Shown in pieces: positions 7,399-15,470 of a stretch of 64,000 bases of DNA (its first letter is position 1; each line of letters opens with the position of its first letter). The stretch is from NCBI RefSeq assembly GCF_000165485.1, contig NC_014623.1, positions 2,995,501-3,059,500 of the forward strand, in the 5' to 3' direction. Under the pieces are notes generated by a model, which ran no database searches, was not told where the DNA came from, and saw only the letters and a program-made list of their open reading frames with translations. The DNA is from Stigmatella aurantiaca DW4/3-1. GTDB lineage: Bacteria > Myxococcota > Myxococcia > Myxococcales > Myxococcaceae. The translations under genes were made by a program, and so were the position numbers.

Positions 7399-7893
7399 TC
7401 AGGGGGAGCCATCGCGCGGATTCGTAGCATAAACTTCCGCTCTTGCATGTCCCGCGTTTCCCGCGGACCAACTTGCCTGAAGCGATGCCAGCCGCACGTA
7501 CGCGGGTTCGGCACACGCAGCGATCAAACTGGGAGAGGCACAGGTAGCTTTGACGCGCTCATGAGACAGCGACCGAATTCTGGGTGGGCACAAGGCGAAA
7601 ACCTGCGCGGCTCGCGCCGCCATTGGGAGCGGCGCGGGCTGCGTGCGTCGATCCAGCTCGGCTTCGAGCACGTAGATCTGCGCCTTCAGCGCGATGTTCT
7701 CGCGGTAGAGACGCATCGCCTCGGGCATCGTCGAGGTGCGTGGTAGCCGGGTGATGCGGTCGACGGCGGTGAGGAGGGCCTTGTAGTAGGCTAGCTCGAT
7801 CACGCGCAGCATAATGTCGATGGCGCTGACGACGCGCTCGCCAATGCTGATGCGACGTGCCATCGAACACTTGGTGGCGCTACTCACTGGCAT
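7399..7893 (-). pseudogene. Integrase/IS-type transposase N-terminal remnant
   Basis: Residues ~30-85 of this frame (AYYKALLTAVDRITRLP...MRLYRENIALKAQI) resemble the N-terminal region of integrase-core transposases found in myxobacteria and relatives. The helical Leu/Glu pattern that follows (YVLEAELDRR) fits a short coiled coil. Beyond ~residue 100 the reading is unlike any protein, and the DDE integrase core is absent. It directly abuts the methyltransferase gene end, suggesting an old insertion at the edge of the restriction operon. Confidence 0.5.
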
Positions 7894-9159
7894 TCACACC
7901 ATTGGAAGGTCTTCGAGTCGAGCAGCCTGACGAGCGCCGCGTGCTTCAAGGGCGCCACGACCTTGACCGGGTCCTGGGTGAGCAGAGTCATTGCCCACCA
8001 GCACCTTGTACTTCGCTGGAATCCGACGCGTAGGTCGCGATGCTTCTGATGGTTCGCGCCTCGGGGGCATCAGCAGCGGCTTCTCCGAAGACCGCATGCC
8101 GAGAAGTTGGGCGCCAATTGCCCGGGCAAACACCTCGGCCAGCAATGAGGGCACGGCGTTACCGATTTGCTTCTGAACCACGTGACGGCTGCCGCGTACC
8201 ACGACGTCGTCGGGGAAGGTCTGAATCCGGCAGAGTTCTCGCATCGAGAGGCGCCGGTTGTCCCAGTGGAACGGACCGATGGCCGGGCCGGGCTGTGCCT
8301 GAACAGTCCACGACGGCAGGTTCTTCGCGAGCTTCAGTAGGAAGGACCAGTACCGGCGACGCCAACCGAACAGGGGAACGCCGCCACCACGGTCAGTGTG
8401 CCAGAGGTAGTTCGACCCCTCCGGGATCGACGGCAACAGGTCGGCCCAGTGTCCTGTGGCGGCGACGTCTTCTTCGGGATCAAGGACGAGATCGCCAAGC
8501 GCATCCCAAGCGGTGTGAGGCGGCGCGAGATGCAGATCTGCAGGATCGGATTCGGTGACCGAGACTCGATGGGTTGGCGATGGGACGTTGAATACCTTGC
8601 CGTCGCGCGCACCAACAATGATGAGGCGTTTTCGAAGCTGCGGCACGCCGTAGCTCGCGGCGTTGACGACTTGGAACACCGGTCGGTACTTAGTGCCGAT
8701 GCGGCCATTGATCGCCTCGATCTCGTCGAGGATCAAGCGCAGTCCTTCATCTTTGCCCCGGTAGGCGAGGCCTTCGACGTTCTCGAGCAGGAGCGCGCGT
8801 GGTTTGGTCTCCTCCAGCATGCGCAGGTAGGCAGCAAGTGTTGCTGCACGCGGGTCGCTCAGCCGGAGAGCGTCGCCTCGCGCCCAGTAGCCCGCCTTCG
8901 AAAAGGGTTGGCACGGCGGCCCGCCGATCAGAACATCCGCCTCGCCAATCTTCAGGCCGGCAGCCTTGAGTACGTCTTTGCCGCGGACCTTCAGGATGTC
9001 GGTCTCCATGACGGTCCACGACGGACGATTTTCACGCAGCGTCTCGCAGCACGCGTGGTCCATCTCCAGCGCGACTGCGGTCTCGAAGCCGGCGGCCTCG
9101 AAGCCGTAGTCCAGACCACCGGCACCCGAGAACAGGCTGATGACTTTGGGCTTGGTCAT
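7894..9159 (-). CDS. C5 cytosine DNA methyltransferase (Dcm family)
   Basis: The protein has 421 residues. It shows motif I (SLFSGAGGLDYGFEAAGF, near the N-terminus), the catalytic motif IV GGPPCQPFSKAGYW with its Cys, motif VI ENVEGL, motif VIII LRKRLIIVGAR, and motif X QIGNAVP. It would transfer a methyl group from SAM to cytosine C5 and mark self DNA. Its start overlaps the stop of the upstream DUF4420 gene (ATGA). It is the last gene of a four-gene operon with a nuclease-fold protein, a Z1 ATPase and a MORC-like ATPase. The C-terminal ~60 residues after motif X are basic and poorly conserved-looking. Target sequence cannot be read from the protein. Confidence 0.93.
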   Translation of the reverse strand: MTKPKVISLFSGAGGLDYGFEAAGFETAVALEMDHACCETLRENRPSWTVMETDILKVRGKDVLKAAGLKIGEADVLIGGPPCQPFSKAGYWARGDALRLSDPRAATLAAYLRMLEETKPRALLLENVEGLAYRGKDEGLRLILDEIEAINGRIGTKYRPVFQVVNAASYGVPQLRKRLIIVGARDGKVFNVPSPTHRVSVTESDPADLHLAPPHTAWDALGDLVLDPEEDVAATGHWADLLPSIPEGSNYLWHTDRGGGVPLFGWRRRYWSFLLKLAKNLPSWTVQAQPGPAIGPFHWDNRRLSMRELCRIQTFPDDVVVRGSRHVVQKQIGNAVPSLLAEVFARAIGAQLLGMRSSEKPLLMPPRREPSEASRPTRRIPAKYKVLVGNDSAHPGPGQGRGALEARGARQAARLEDLPMV

Positions 9160-10160
9160 GCGGGTACTCCTACGAATAGCTCTGGCAAAAGGTCGGCGTA
9201 CAGCGGAGCGAGTGCGCAGGCCTGGTCGAGGGGCAACTCGTGTGCGTTCGAGAGGTCAGCGACGAACTGCACCCGCTTGATCCCTGCAGGTAGCGGTTGC
9301 GGCACGGTCGGAACGTCTATGGCGCGATACAATCTTAGGGTCTGTCTCGTGGCTTCGAGGTCGAAGCGCAAGTCATCGGCGTCGGCATCCGGCCAGTCGC
9401 GCCCTAGAGAGTCGGCGATGATGGTCTCCAGCCGGGCGGTAGCCTCGTTACCGGCTCGAGTTCCAATCTGTTCGACGAGGTCGAACACGCTCACCCCGTA
9501 CGGAGTCTGTTGCAGCATGAGCGAGGCGATGACCGTCTCGCCCGTGATCGCAGTGCTCAGTTGGTCGAGCTGGAAGTAATGCTCGCGCAGCTTGGTCAGC
9601 GTGGACTTGATCTCGAGCCGATGTGAACCGAGCGCGAAGTCGTGAAGTTCGGTTGGTTCCGAGTGCCAGGCCGAGATGGCAGCCTCAGGTACACGGGCCC
9701 ACGCGATGATCGCGAGTTCGGCCCAGAGTCCTTGGACCGACTGCCTTGGCGCTCGGTTCAGAGCGCAAAACAGCGTGGTGATTCCGTCGAGCGTCCGCTC
9801 CACTTCCTCAGCGGAGGGCGCAGTGACGGAACCGTCGCCCACGTTGCCGAAGAATGCTCCGACCACCCGACAGAAGTAGCGCTCCAGTTCGGCATCGTCG
9901 GCGGTGCAGACAAGTACCGCGAAACGCGCGTGTTCGGAAGTGCCATCGGCGCGGGCGACAATCATCTCTAGCGGAGGTGCGAAGGTGAGGTTCGCCAGCC
10001 GTCGCGGGGTTAGCCCGCTCCCAGTGGTCGCAATTAGGAGTGCCGGCTGATTGGCCGCACTGCGCGCGAGGCGAAGCGCTCCGGCACCATGCGCGATCGT
10101 GTACGCAGCCTCAGGCGAGGGGCGTGGTAGTGCGCGATATGTGCTCCAGAGGTCCATCAT
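9156..10160 (-). CDS. PD-(D/E)XK nuclease-like protein (DUF4420)
   Basis: The start is taken at ATG 10160, which overlaps the Z1 gene stop (ATGA); the longer open frame lies inside the neighbour. The protein has ~334 residues. It contains LWAELAIIAW and HDFALG.HRLEIKST (~residues 150-190), the helix followed by D...ExK that marks the PD-(D/E)XK nuclease core in DUF4420 proteins. This is the likely DNA-cutting subunit of the operon. The neighbouring methyltransferase would protect host DNA, and the Z1 and GHKL ATPases would power or gate cleavage. The catalytic Glu-x-Lys appears intact. Confidence 0.82.
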   Translation of the reverse strand: MMDLWSTYRALPRPSPEAAYTIAHGAGALRLARSAANQPALLIATTGSGLTPRRLANLTFAPPLEMIVARADGTSEHARFAVLVCTADDAELERYFCRVVGAFFGNVGDGSVTAPSAEEVERTLDGITTLFCALNRAPRQSVQGLWAELAIIAWARVPEAAISAWHSEPTELHDFALGSHRLEIKSTLTKLREHYFQLDQLSTAITGETVIASLMLQQTPYGVSVFDLVEQIGTRAGNEATARLETIIADSLGRDWPDADADDLRFDLEATRQTLRLYRAIDVPTVPQPLPAGIKRVQFVADLSNAHELPLDQACALAPLYADLLPELFVGVPA

Positions 10161-12325
10161 TGCCCCTGCGCGATGACGTCGTCCTTGCGGAGTCTGGTGT
10201 GGATATGAACGGCGATCGCCGGCACCGGGCTCTTGAGGTCGGGAACGTTTGAAATCTGAAGCCAATGGAGCTGGAGCGTGACGAACGTCGTGTCATGCAT
10301 CTTCGCGTCGCCAGGATACTTCCCTTCGCCCTTGGCTGACGACCGGCCCTGGTGGAGCTTAATGGCACCCACTCTCGCATCCACGCTTCGCACACGGGGA
10401 TGGCCTGCGTCCATCTGCATGACCAGGACCTGAGCTTCCGGGTTGTCGTCCAAGATGTCGCGCAGCGTGACGAGCTGCCCGTACCAGTCCGCGACGTCGC
10501 CGCCGCGAACCTGATAGGCGAGGAGCACATCGCGGAACAGTGGGGCAAGTGGAGCCGTCGCAACCCGGTGTTTAAAGAACGCCTCGTCGGCCTCGAAGAT
10601 AAGGCCCGCTTCGAATTCGCGAAGCATCACGCCGTTGCGAGCGGAGGCCTCTGGATCAAGGTGAGGCTGCTCTTGCAAGAACCACTCATGGTCGGCCGAG
10701 ATCCGATAGTAGGGGTCGGCGAGGACGTTCTTGCGGGTCGGCTTGAGCTGCGAGTCGAGGAAGAAGGCTCGTCGCCATTCCCGCAGCGGCCGACCACGAT
10801 GCTGCGCGAGCTGGGTTCGCACATCCTCCTCATGGCGCACATACGACCGGTAGGCGTGAATGACATCGGGGTGCAGGTACAGTCTGCAGAGTGAGAGGTA
10901 CGCCTGCTTGTAGCCAAAGAAGCGGGCGCGCTGTTGGATGGTATCGGCGTTCCAGTCACCCGCGCTGCGCGGCATATACGTGACCGTCAGCCCTTCGACG
11001 GTGAAACCGCGGTTGAGCTTTTCGCCACCGACAAGAATGTGGGTCTCGGCATTGTCCCAATCGACCTGGTCGTTGCCGTTGCTCGAGTTGACCTCGCTCA
11101 GGTGGACGTCGCTCACGCAGCGCCGGAGCTGCACGATCAGCTCGTCGAAGGTGGGCAGCGTTGGATCCGTCGCGCGCAGGTCATCGTAGGCCGGGCGAAA
11201 CTCAGCGAGCGTATCGGTGCGCTCATCGTTGTCCTGGCTCCGCAAGCCGGTGGTCCACCTCCCGATAATCGCCTGCACCCACGCTAAGTAGCGCTTGTGG
11301 TCGTCCTGGCGCTGGCTCGGGTGGATCAGCATCGAGATCGGACGAGGCTGGTTCCGAAGTCCTCCCACGGCGGCTCCGACAAAGAAGACGCGCATCGCGC
11401 TGAGCAGCGTTTCGGGCGGTTCTTCCGTTGCGCTGACGTCCAAGTCGTGAGCTGGAATGGCGTGAACGAGCGCGGGGTTGGCGTCGACGCCAAAGAACGT
11501 CTGCCCGCCGGTGTAGCCATCGCCAGGGCGCACGAGCTCGGCGAACGCGGGGGAGAGCATGTCATCCAGCGCAATCAGCAGCGGTGCCTGCGGCGTCGCC
11601 GTGTACTGGAGGTAGGTGTGGTTTGGGAGTGCCGCGCGAACCCGTGCGATGCGCTTGTAGGTGGTTGATGCCTCGGCAGCGTTCGGCTTCGTATTGAGGC
11701 CTGCCTGATCCGCTTCATCATCGAGAATCAGCGCCGGGATGCCGCGCAAGTCGACCTTGCTGAGGAGCGAGGCGAGGCCGTCGAGGTGGGTGTGGTTCTT
11801 CAGGACCAAGTAGAGCAGGGTCTTCTTGTCGTCCTCCCGAAAAGATCCGTCGCGCCAGTCCTCGGCGGCACGCTGGAGATCTCGGACCGCATGCTCGCCG
11901 AACCCCTTGGCCGAGTTAAGGATGCGCCACGCGGATGGCCGCCCCGACGCTTCGCGGAGGTCCTTCTGAAATCGATCAGCGTTCTGCTGCAGGAGGTTGG
12001 TCGTCACGCCGGCCAACAGGATGATGATACGGCAGCCGTTGTCTCGCGCGAGGGCGCTGACCGTGGTCATCGACATCGTCTTGCCACTTTGGACGTAGCC
12101 GATGGCGAGACCCGTTCGGGTATCGTCGGTGGCGCTGGTGAACGGGCGGCAGTTCCGCACGATTGCGAGGGCGTCGTCGCGCACCCGCGTGACTGCCTCA
12201 GAGGTCTTGAGCTTGCCAATCCTCTCCAGATACTGCCCGAGGCTGATCGTGGTCTCGCCGATCACAGGCGACCATTCACTGCCGACAGGGGCAACCACAC
12301 GGGCCTCGTCGAAGGTCGTTGTCAT
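10157..12325 (-). CDS. Z1-domain superfamily II-type ATPase
   Basis: The protein has 722 residues. It carries Walker A (GYVQSGKTMSM, ~residue 80), a Walker B-like LILDDEADQA (~residue 200), and the Z1-domain block VGGEKLNRGFTVEGLTVTYMPR (~residues 440-460) that corresponds to helicase motifs V/VI. Z1 proteins are reported as translocase-like partners in MORC-containing restriction-modification systems. Gene order MORC ATPase, Z1, DUF4420, methyltransferase matches that set. It begins three bases after the MORC-like gene stop. Likely role: ATP-driven DNA tracking or remodelling that licenses the nuclease. All nucleotide-binding residues appear intact. Confidence 0.88.
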   Translation of the reverse strand: MTTTFDEARVVAPVGSEWSPVIGETTISLGQYLERIGKLKTSEAVTRVRDDALAIVRNCRPFTSATDDTRTGLAIGYVQSGKTMSMTTVSALARDNGCRIIILLAGVTTNLLQQNADRFQKDLREASGRPSAWRILNSAKGFGEHAVRDLQRAAEDWRDGSFREDDKKTLLYLVLKNHTHLDGLASLLSKVDLRGIPALILDDEADQAGLNTKPNAAEASTTYKRIARVRAALPNHTYLQYTATPQAPLLIALDDMLSPAFAELVRPGDGYTGGQTFFGVDANPALVHAIPAHDLDVSATEEPPETLLSAMRVFFVGAAVGGLRNQPRPISMLIHPSQRQDDHKRYLAWVQAIIGRWTTGLRSQDNDERTDTLAEFRPAYDDLRATDPTLPTFDELIVQLRRCVSDVHLSEVNSSNGNDQVDWDNAETHILVGGEKLNRGFTVEGLTVTYMPRSAGDWNADTIQQRARFFGYKQAYLSLCRLYLHPDVIHAYRSYVRHEEDVRTQLAQHRGRPLREWRRAFFLDSQLKPTRKNVLADPYYRISADHEWFLQEQPHLDPEASARNGVMLREFEAGLIFEADEAFFKHRVATAPLAPLFRDVLLAYQVRGGDVADWYGQLVTLRDILDDNPEAQVLVMQMDAGHPRVRSVDARVGAIKLHQGRSSAKGEGKYPGDAKMHDTTFVTLQLHWLQISNVPDLKSPVPAIAVHIHTRLRKDDVIAQGQ

Positions 12326-12328
12326 GAA

Positions 12329-14971
12329 CTAGGAATGCTCCACCGAGAGCGCGTTGAGGATCTTGTTCGCGCCGCTGCGCACGATGCTGGTATGGCTGAT
12401 GCCGCTCTTGCGAGCCATGCGCTCCGACAGTGCAAGGGCGGCCAAGATGCGCAGGATAGGCTGCAGCGCCTGCTCGTTGTCGTTGATGAACGCGATGCTG
12501 AATCGGTGGTCGAGGTTGAGCCGAACGGTGAGAACCTCCTCACTGGTTGCGCTCTTCGCGACAGCCGCGACGAAGAAGTCAGCCGCTTGGTCCTGGACGA
12601 GTTGGAGCACAACCCTGATGGATGAGCCCTCCCACGGCAGCACGAGGACATGTTCGCGCTGCTGAAGCACCGCCTTGGGCTCGGGCGACGGCGACACCTG
12701 CTCGACGTCGGCGGCGGGAGGCGTGGCGGCAACTTCGCTGATGGCCTTGCTCGTACTGGCGTCGGCGATGGCCTCGGAGGCATCTGCGAGCGCGTTCGCC
12801 CCAAAGTCCTTCGGAAGTTGGTTTGCCGTCTTCCGTGCGCGGTATCCGTTGGCCTGGTCGAGCAACGGGAAGTCAGGCGAGTTGATCTGTCGCCAAATCT
12901 TGTCGAGGAGTTCGTCCTCGTAGCCTCCCCACTGGATGCCATCTTTCGTGTGCGAGACGTCAAAGCCCTCGACGAACATCTCGCCGATCACTCGCTGTGA
13001 CGCGAAGCTATTGGGCGTGCCGAAAAGAGCGGACGGCTTGTAGGCTTCTCCAACGCTGCCCTCGATGAGTCGACGTCGGCGGAAGACGCTGAAGCCGGCG
13101 TGGACGTGGCTACCCTTCTCGAGGATGCCGGCCCATCCCGTGACTCTACGGTCGCCGAAGTCCACGTCGAACGTCTGGCGCCAGAGCCGCGAACTCGCGT
13201 TGCGAGTCTTGTAGTACGGGGCGTCGAGCAGTTTCGGTGAGTCGTAGGAGAGTTCTTCGACGCTGCCCGCAGTCGTGACACGGAGCTTGACGATGCCCTC
13301 ATTCATGAGGACGCGGTAAATGCTTTGCAGGTGATCTTTGATCTTCGCCAGGGTGCGGCCCTTTGGGCGCACCCTGAGGTCAGTGAGCGTGACGACGGTG
13401 AAGTGGTCGCTCTCTCTCGCCGTGGTAGTCTCGATCGGGAGCACCTCAGCCCCAGAGCGCATGATCGCCGGGATGTTGAAGATCACGGTGCGCTGAACCG
13501 GCTCACCGAGCGCGGAGGTGCGAACGGTCCACTTCTTCGCAAACCAGCAGGCTGCCGCCTTCATGCCGAGGCCGAACTCGCTGAGGCCGGTGGCATCGGT
13601 AGGTGGCGTTGCCGGTGAGAAGGCCCGCGGGAAGTCCACCCAGGCGATGCCACCTGCGCGGTCAGTGATCGCGATCTCGTTGTCGTCGATGTTCACGTCG
13701 ATCACGAGCGGGCCTGCGTGGCCGGCGTCGGCGAGGCGCTGTTGGTTCGAGAGGAAGCTCTGGATAGAGTTGTCGATGAACTCGGCAAGGGCGAACCAAG
13801 GCTTGTAGTTGAGGCGCGCGAACGCGGCGTACATCCCCACCTGTGGGCGGATGTTGAGCTGGCTCGAATGGGCGACCGACCGTGTGGCGGCGGTCGTCGT
13901 GGTTGGCGTGGCCTGGTGTTCGGCGGCCTTCGCCTTGCTCGTCGTCCAGATGCCTTCCGAGAGCATCGCCTGCACATAGCGGTCGATGTTCTCCGGCCGG
14001 AACGCGTATAACGCCTCGCCCGACGTACTCTCGTGCGTGGCGAACCCGGTGTCGGCGGCCTCTTCGAGCAGCGACAGAGGCATGAACATCGAGAACCGGG
14101 TCGTCCGACCCATGCGGCGGTAGGGATCGAAGGCGACGATGACGGCCCGTCCGGGGCCCTGCTCCTGCCAGATGCCAAGCAGCAACTCGTGGCGGTTCGG
14201 GTCGTCGATGATCGGTGTGCCCTGGGCCGGGTTCTGGAAACGGCGTTCGAGGTGACGGCCTCGAGCACTCCCGCCGATGCGGCGCGCATAGATGACTACG
14301 TCGAAGGTCTGACTGTCGACGGTGAGCGTTCCCTTGGTTGGCCAACCCGAGCCGGCGTCGATGACCGCCAGCGCCGGTCGCAGCAGTTCGCCGAGGCTCA
14401 TCGCGGGCGAGGCGTCGTCGCGTGCTGAGCGCTCGGCACGACCGGGCGACTTCTCTGCCACGTCTACACCAACTTCCTCGTCATCCTCCTCCTCAGCCAG
14501 CGCCGTCGCGCTCTCGGAGCGGAGTTGGCTCACGTAGTTTCCGAGCAAGGTGCGCCCGTGAGTTGCCTGCAACTGCGCTTGGAGCGAGTTCGGATCAGTC
14601 CTGAGCAGGGTCGCCAAACGACGAACGGCGCGGGCATCCTCGCGCACCTCGGACACCGTCTGGTCGAGATCGAACTCCTGTGCGACGGGATCGAGACGAA
14701 ACGCCAGCTCGGCTTGCAGGTCTTCGAAAGAGCGCCGCGCCTGACCTCCGAGGTTCGTCGCGACCAAGTTCCAGTCTGCCAACGTCAACGGCCCCGTGTG
14801 GCTGACCAAGTTCGTGAGATCGGGTCCCACACGCGTCATCGCCGCTACGACCATCTGCTCGTGCGTCCGAGCGCGCGGGAGACCATAGTGATCGACGATT
14901 CGCCGCAAGTTGTCGATAGGCAGAACTCGGAGAAGGCGGCGAGACAAGCGAGCTGGGCGACCCGGCGGCAT
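12329..14971 (-). CDS. MORC-like GHKL ATPase of the restriction operon
   Basis: The protein has 880 residues. Residues ~1-190 are helical. Residues ~200-340 form an unrecognised module (GSGWPTKGTLTV...LLGIW...SMFMPLS) of the kind placed N-terminally for DNA recognition. From ~390 comes a GHKL ATPase: N box FALAEFIDNSIQSF, G1 ITDRAGGI, G2 SEFGLGMKAAA. This is followed by an S5-like part with KDHLQSIYR. The layout fits prokaryotic MORC ATPases in restriction-modification operons. It is the first gene of the four-gene unit; the promoter should lie in 14972-15102. ATP-driven clamp closure on DNA is inferred from the family. Confidence 0.86.
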   Translation of the reverse strand: MPPGRPARLSRRLLRVLPIDNLRRIVDHYGLPRARTHEQMVVAAMTRVGPDLTNLVSHTGPLTLADWNLVATNLGGQARRSFEDLQAELAFRLDPVAQEFDLDQTVSEVREDARAVRRLATLLRTDPNSLQAQLQATHGRTLLGNYVSQLRSESATALAEEEDDEEVGVDVAEKSPGRAERSARDDASPAMSLGELLRPALAVIDAGSGWPTKGTLTVDSQTFDVVIYARRIGGSARGRHLERRFQNPAQGTPIIDDPNRHELLLGIWQEQGPGRAVIVAFDPYRRMGRTTRFSMFMPLSLLEEAADTGFATHESTSGEALYAFRPENIDRYVQAMLSEGIWTTSKAKAAEHQATPTTTTAATRSVAHSSQLNIRPQVGMYAAFARLNYKPWFALAEFIDNSIQSFLSNQQRLADAGHAGPLVIDVNIDDNEIAITDRAGGIAWVDFPRAFSPATPPTDATGLSEFGLGMKAAACWFAKKWTVRTSALGEPVQRTVIFNIPAIMRSGAEVLPIETTTARESDHFTVVTLTDLRVRPKGRTLAKIKDHLQSIYRVLMNEGIVKLRVTTAGSVEELSYDSPKLLDAPYYKTRNASSRLWRQTFDVDFGDRRVTGWAGILEKGSHVHAGFSVFRRRRLIEGSVGEAYKPSALFGTPNSFASQRVIGEMFVEGFDVSHTKDGIQWGGYEDELLDKIWRQINSPDFPLLDQANGYRARKTANQLPKDFGANALADASEAIADASTSKAISEVAATPPAADVEQVSPSPEPKAVLQQREHVLVLPWEGSSIRVVLQLVQDQAADFFVAAVAKSATSEEVLTVRLNLDHRFSIAFINDNEQALQPILRILAALALSERMARKSGISHTSIVRSGANKILNALSVEHS

Positions 14972-15102
14972 GTTGGAGCTTTACACGACATGCTCCTCTC
15001 GACCAGATGAGCCACACTCTGATTAGACGATTTTTCGATCAGACCAAACATGTGTTCAGGTGTGTGACAGCATCCGCGCGAGCAAAGACGCGAGGTTACG
15101 GT
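14972..15102 (-). promoter_or_regulatory. Probable promoter region of the MORC-Z1-DUF4420-methyltransferase operon
   Basis: This is the only non-coding gap upstream of the restriction-type operon. It is more AT-rich around 15020-15055 than its surroundings. I cannot assign exact promoter boxes. It also has to accommodate the 3' end of the broken protease gene. Confidence 0.35.
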
Positions 15103-15470
15103 TCAATGGCGACCGGCAGGCCGACCTGGGTGGCGACCGGCGTGCAGATGCCGGTGTCGACGCCGGGCATCTCGATAGAGACCGCCAGCGCGTAGTGCTT
15201 GCTGCGATCGCGCTTGGGCTGGTCCTTCCACCAGCCGCTCACCGGGTAGACTGCAATGACGCCGCGCTCGGCGAGGTCGGCGGCATTGCACGAGAGAATG
15301 TCCGAGTGGAGCGAGCCTCGGTTGCGGGCGTGCTCGCCGAGGTACCACTCCGACTAGTCGCCGCCGGTGGTGGGCTTGGCCTCTCCCTCCTCGAGCGCCT
15401 GCTTGTTGAGGCGCTCGTGGAACTCGGTAGGCGCAGCTCCTGCCAGAGTTATGGAGCGCCCGCCGCCTCG
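15103..15470 (-). pseudogene. C-terminal remnant of an S8 (subtilisin-like) peptidase
   Basis: On the minus strand the last 85 codons read SEWYLGEHARNRGSLHSD...GVIAVYPVSGWWKDQ...YALAVSIE, ending in VAIEP and a TAA stop. This matches my memory of the C-terminal module of defence-associated S8 peptidases that pair with AAA ATPases. An in-frame TAG (15354-15356) sits just before SEW, and the upstream residues (HERLNKQALEEGEAKP) continue the same protein. The catalytic Asp/His/Ser domain is absent. The 5' edge overlaps the last codons of the DUF2357 gene in another frame. A protease gene was apparently deleted here. Confidence 0.65.

Larger units (their letters stand above)
6785..7400. repeat. 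Diverged direct repeat containing an sRNA-like locus, copy 1
   Basis: About 600 bases align with 58560-59180 in the same orientation at moderately high identity, with scattered substitutions and small indels. The most conserved parts are a triple GTTAAC cluster and a run of hairpins ending in a terminator. The level of divergence argues for old paralogues rather than fresh attachment-site duplications. Confidence 0.8.

Noticed and set aside
6785-7400. The sRNA repeats as attachment sites of a 51-kb integrative element
   Set aside because: The two copies differ at many positions, whereas att sites made by one integration should be identical; no integrase lies beside either copy apart from a dead remnant.
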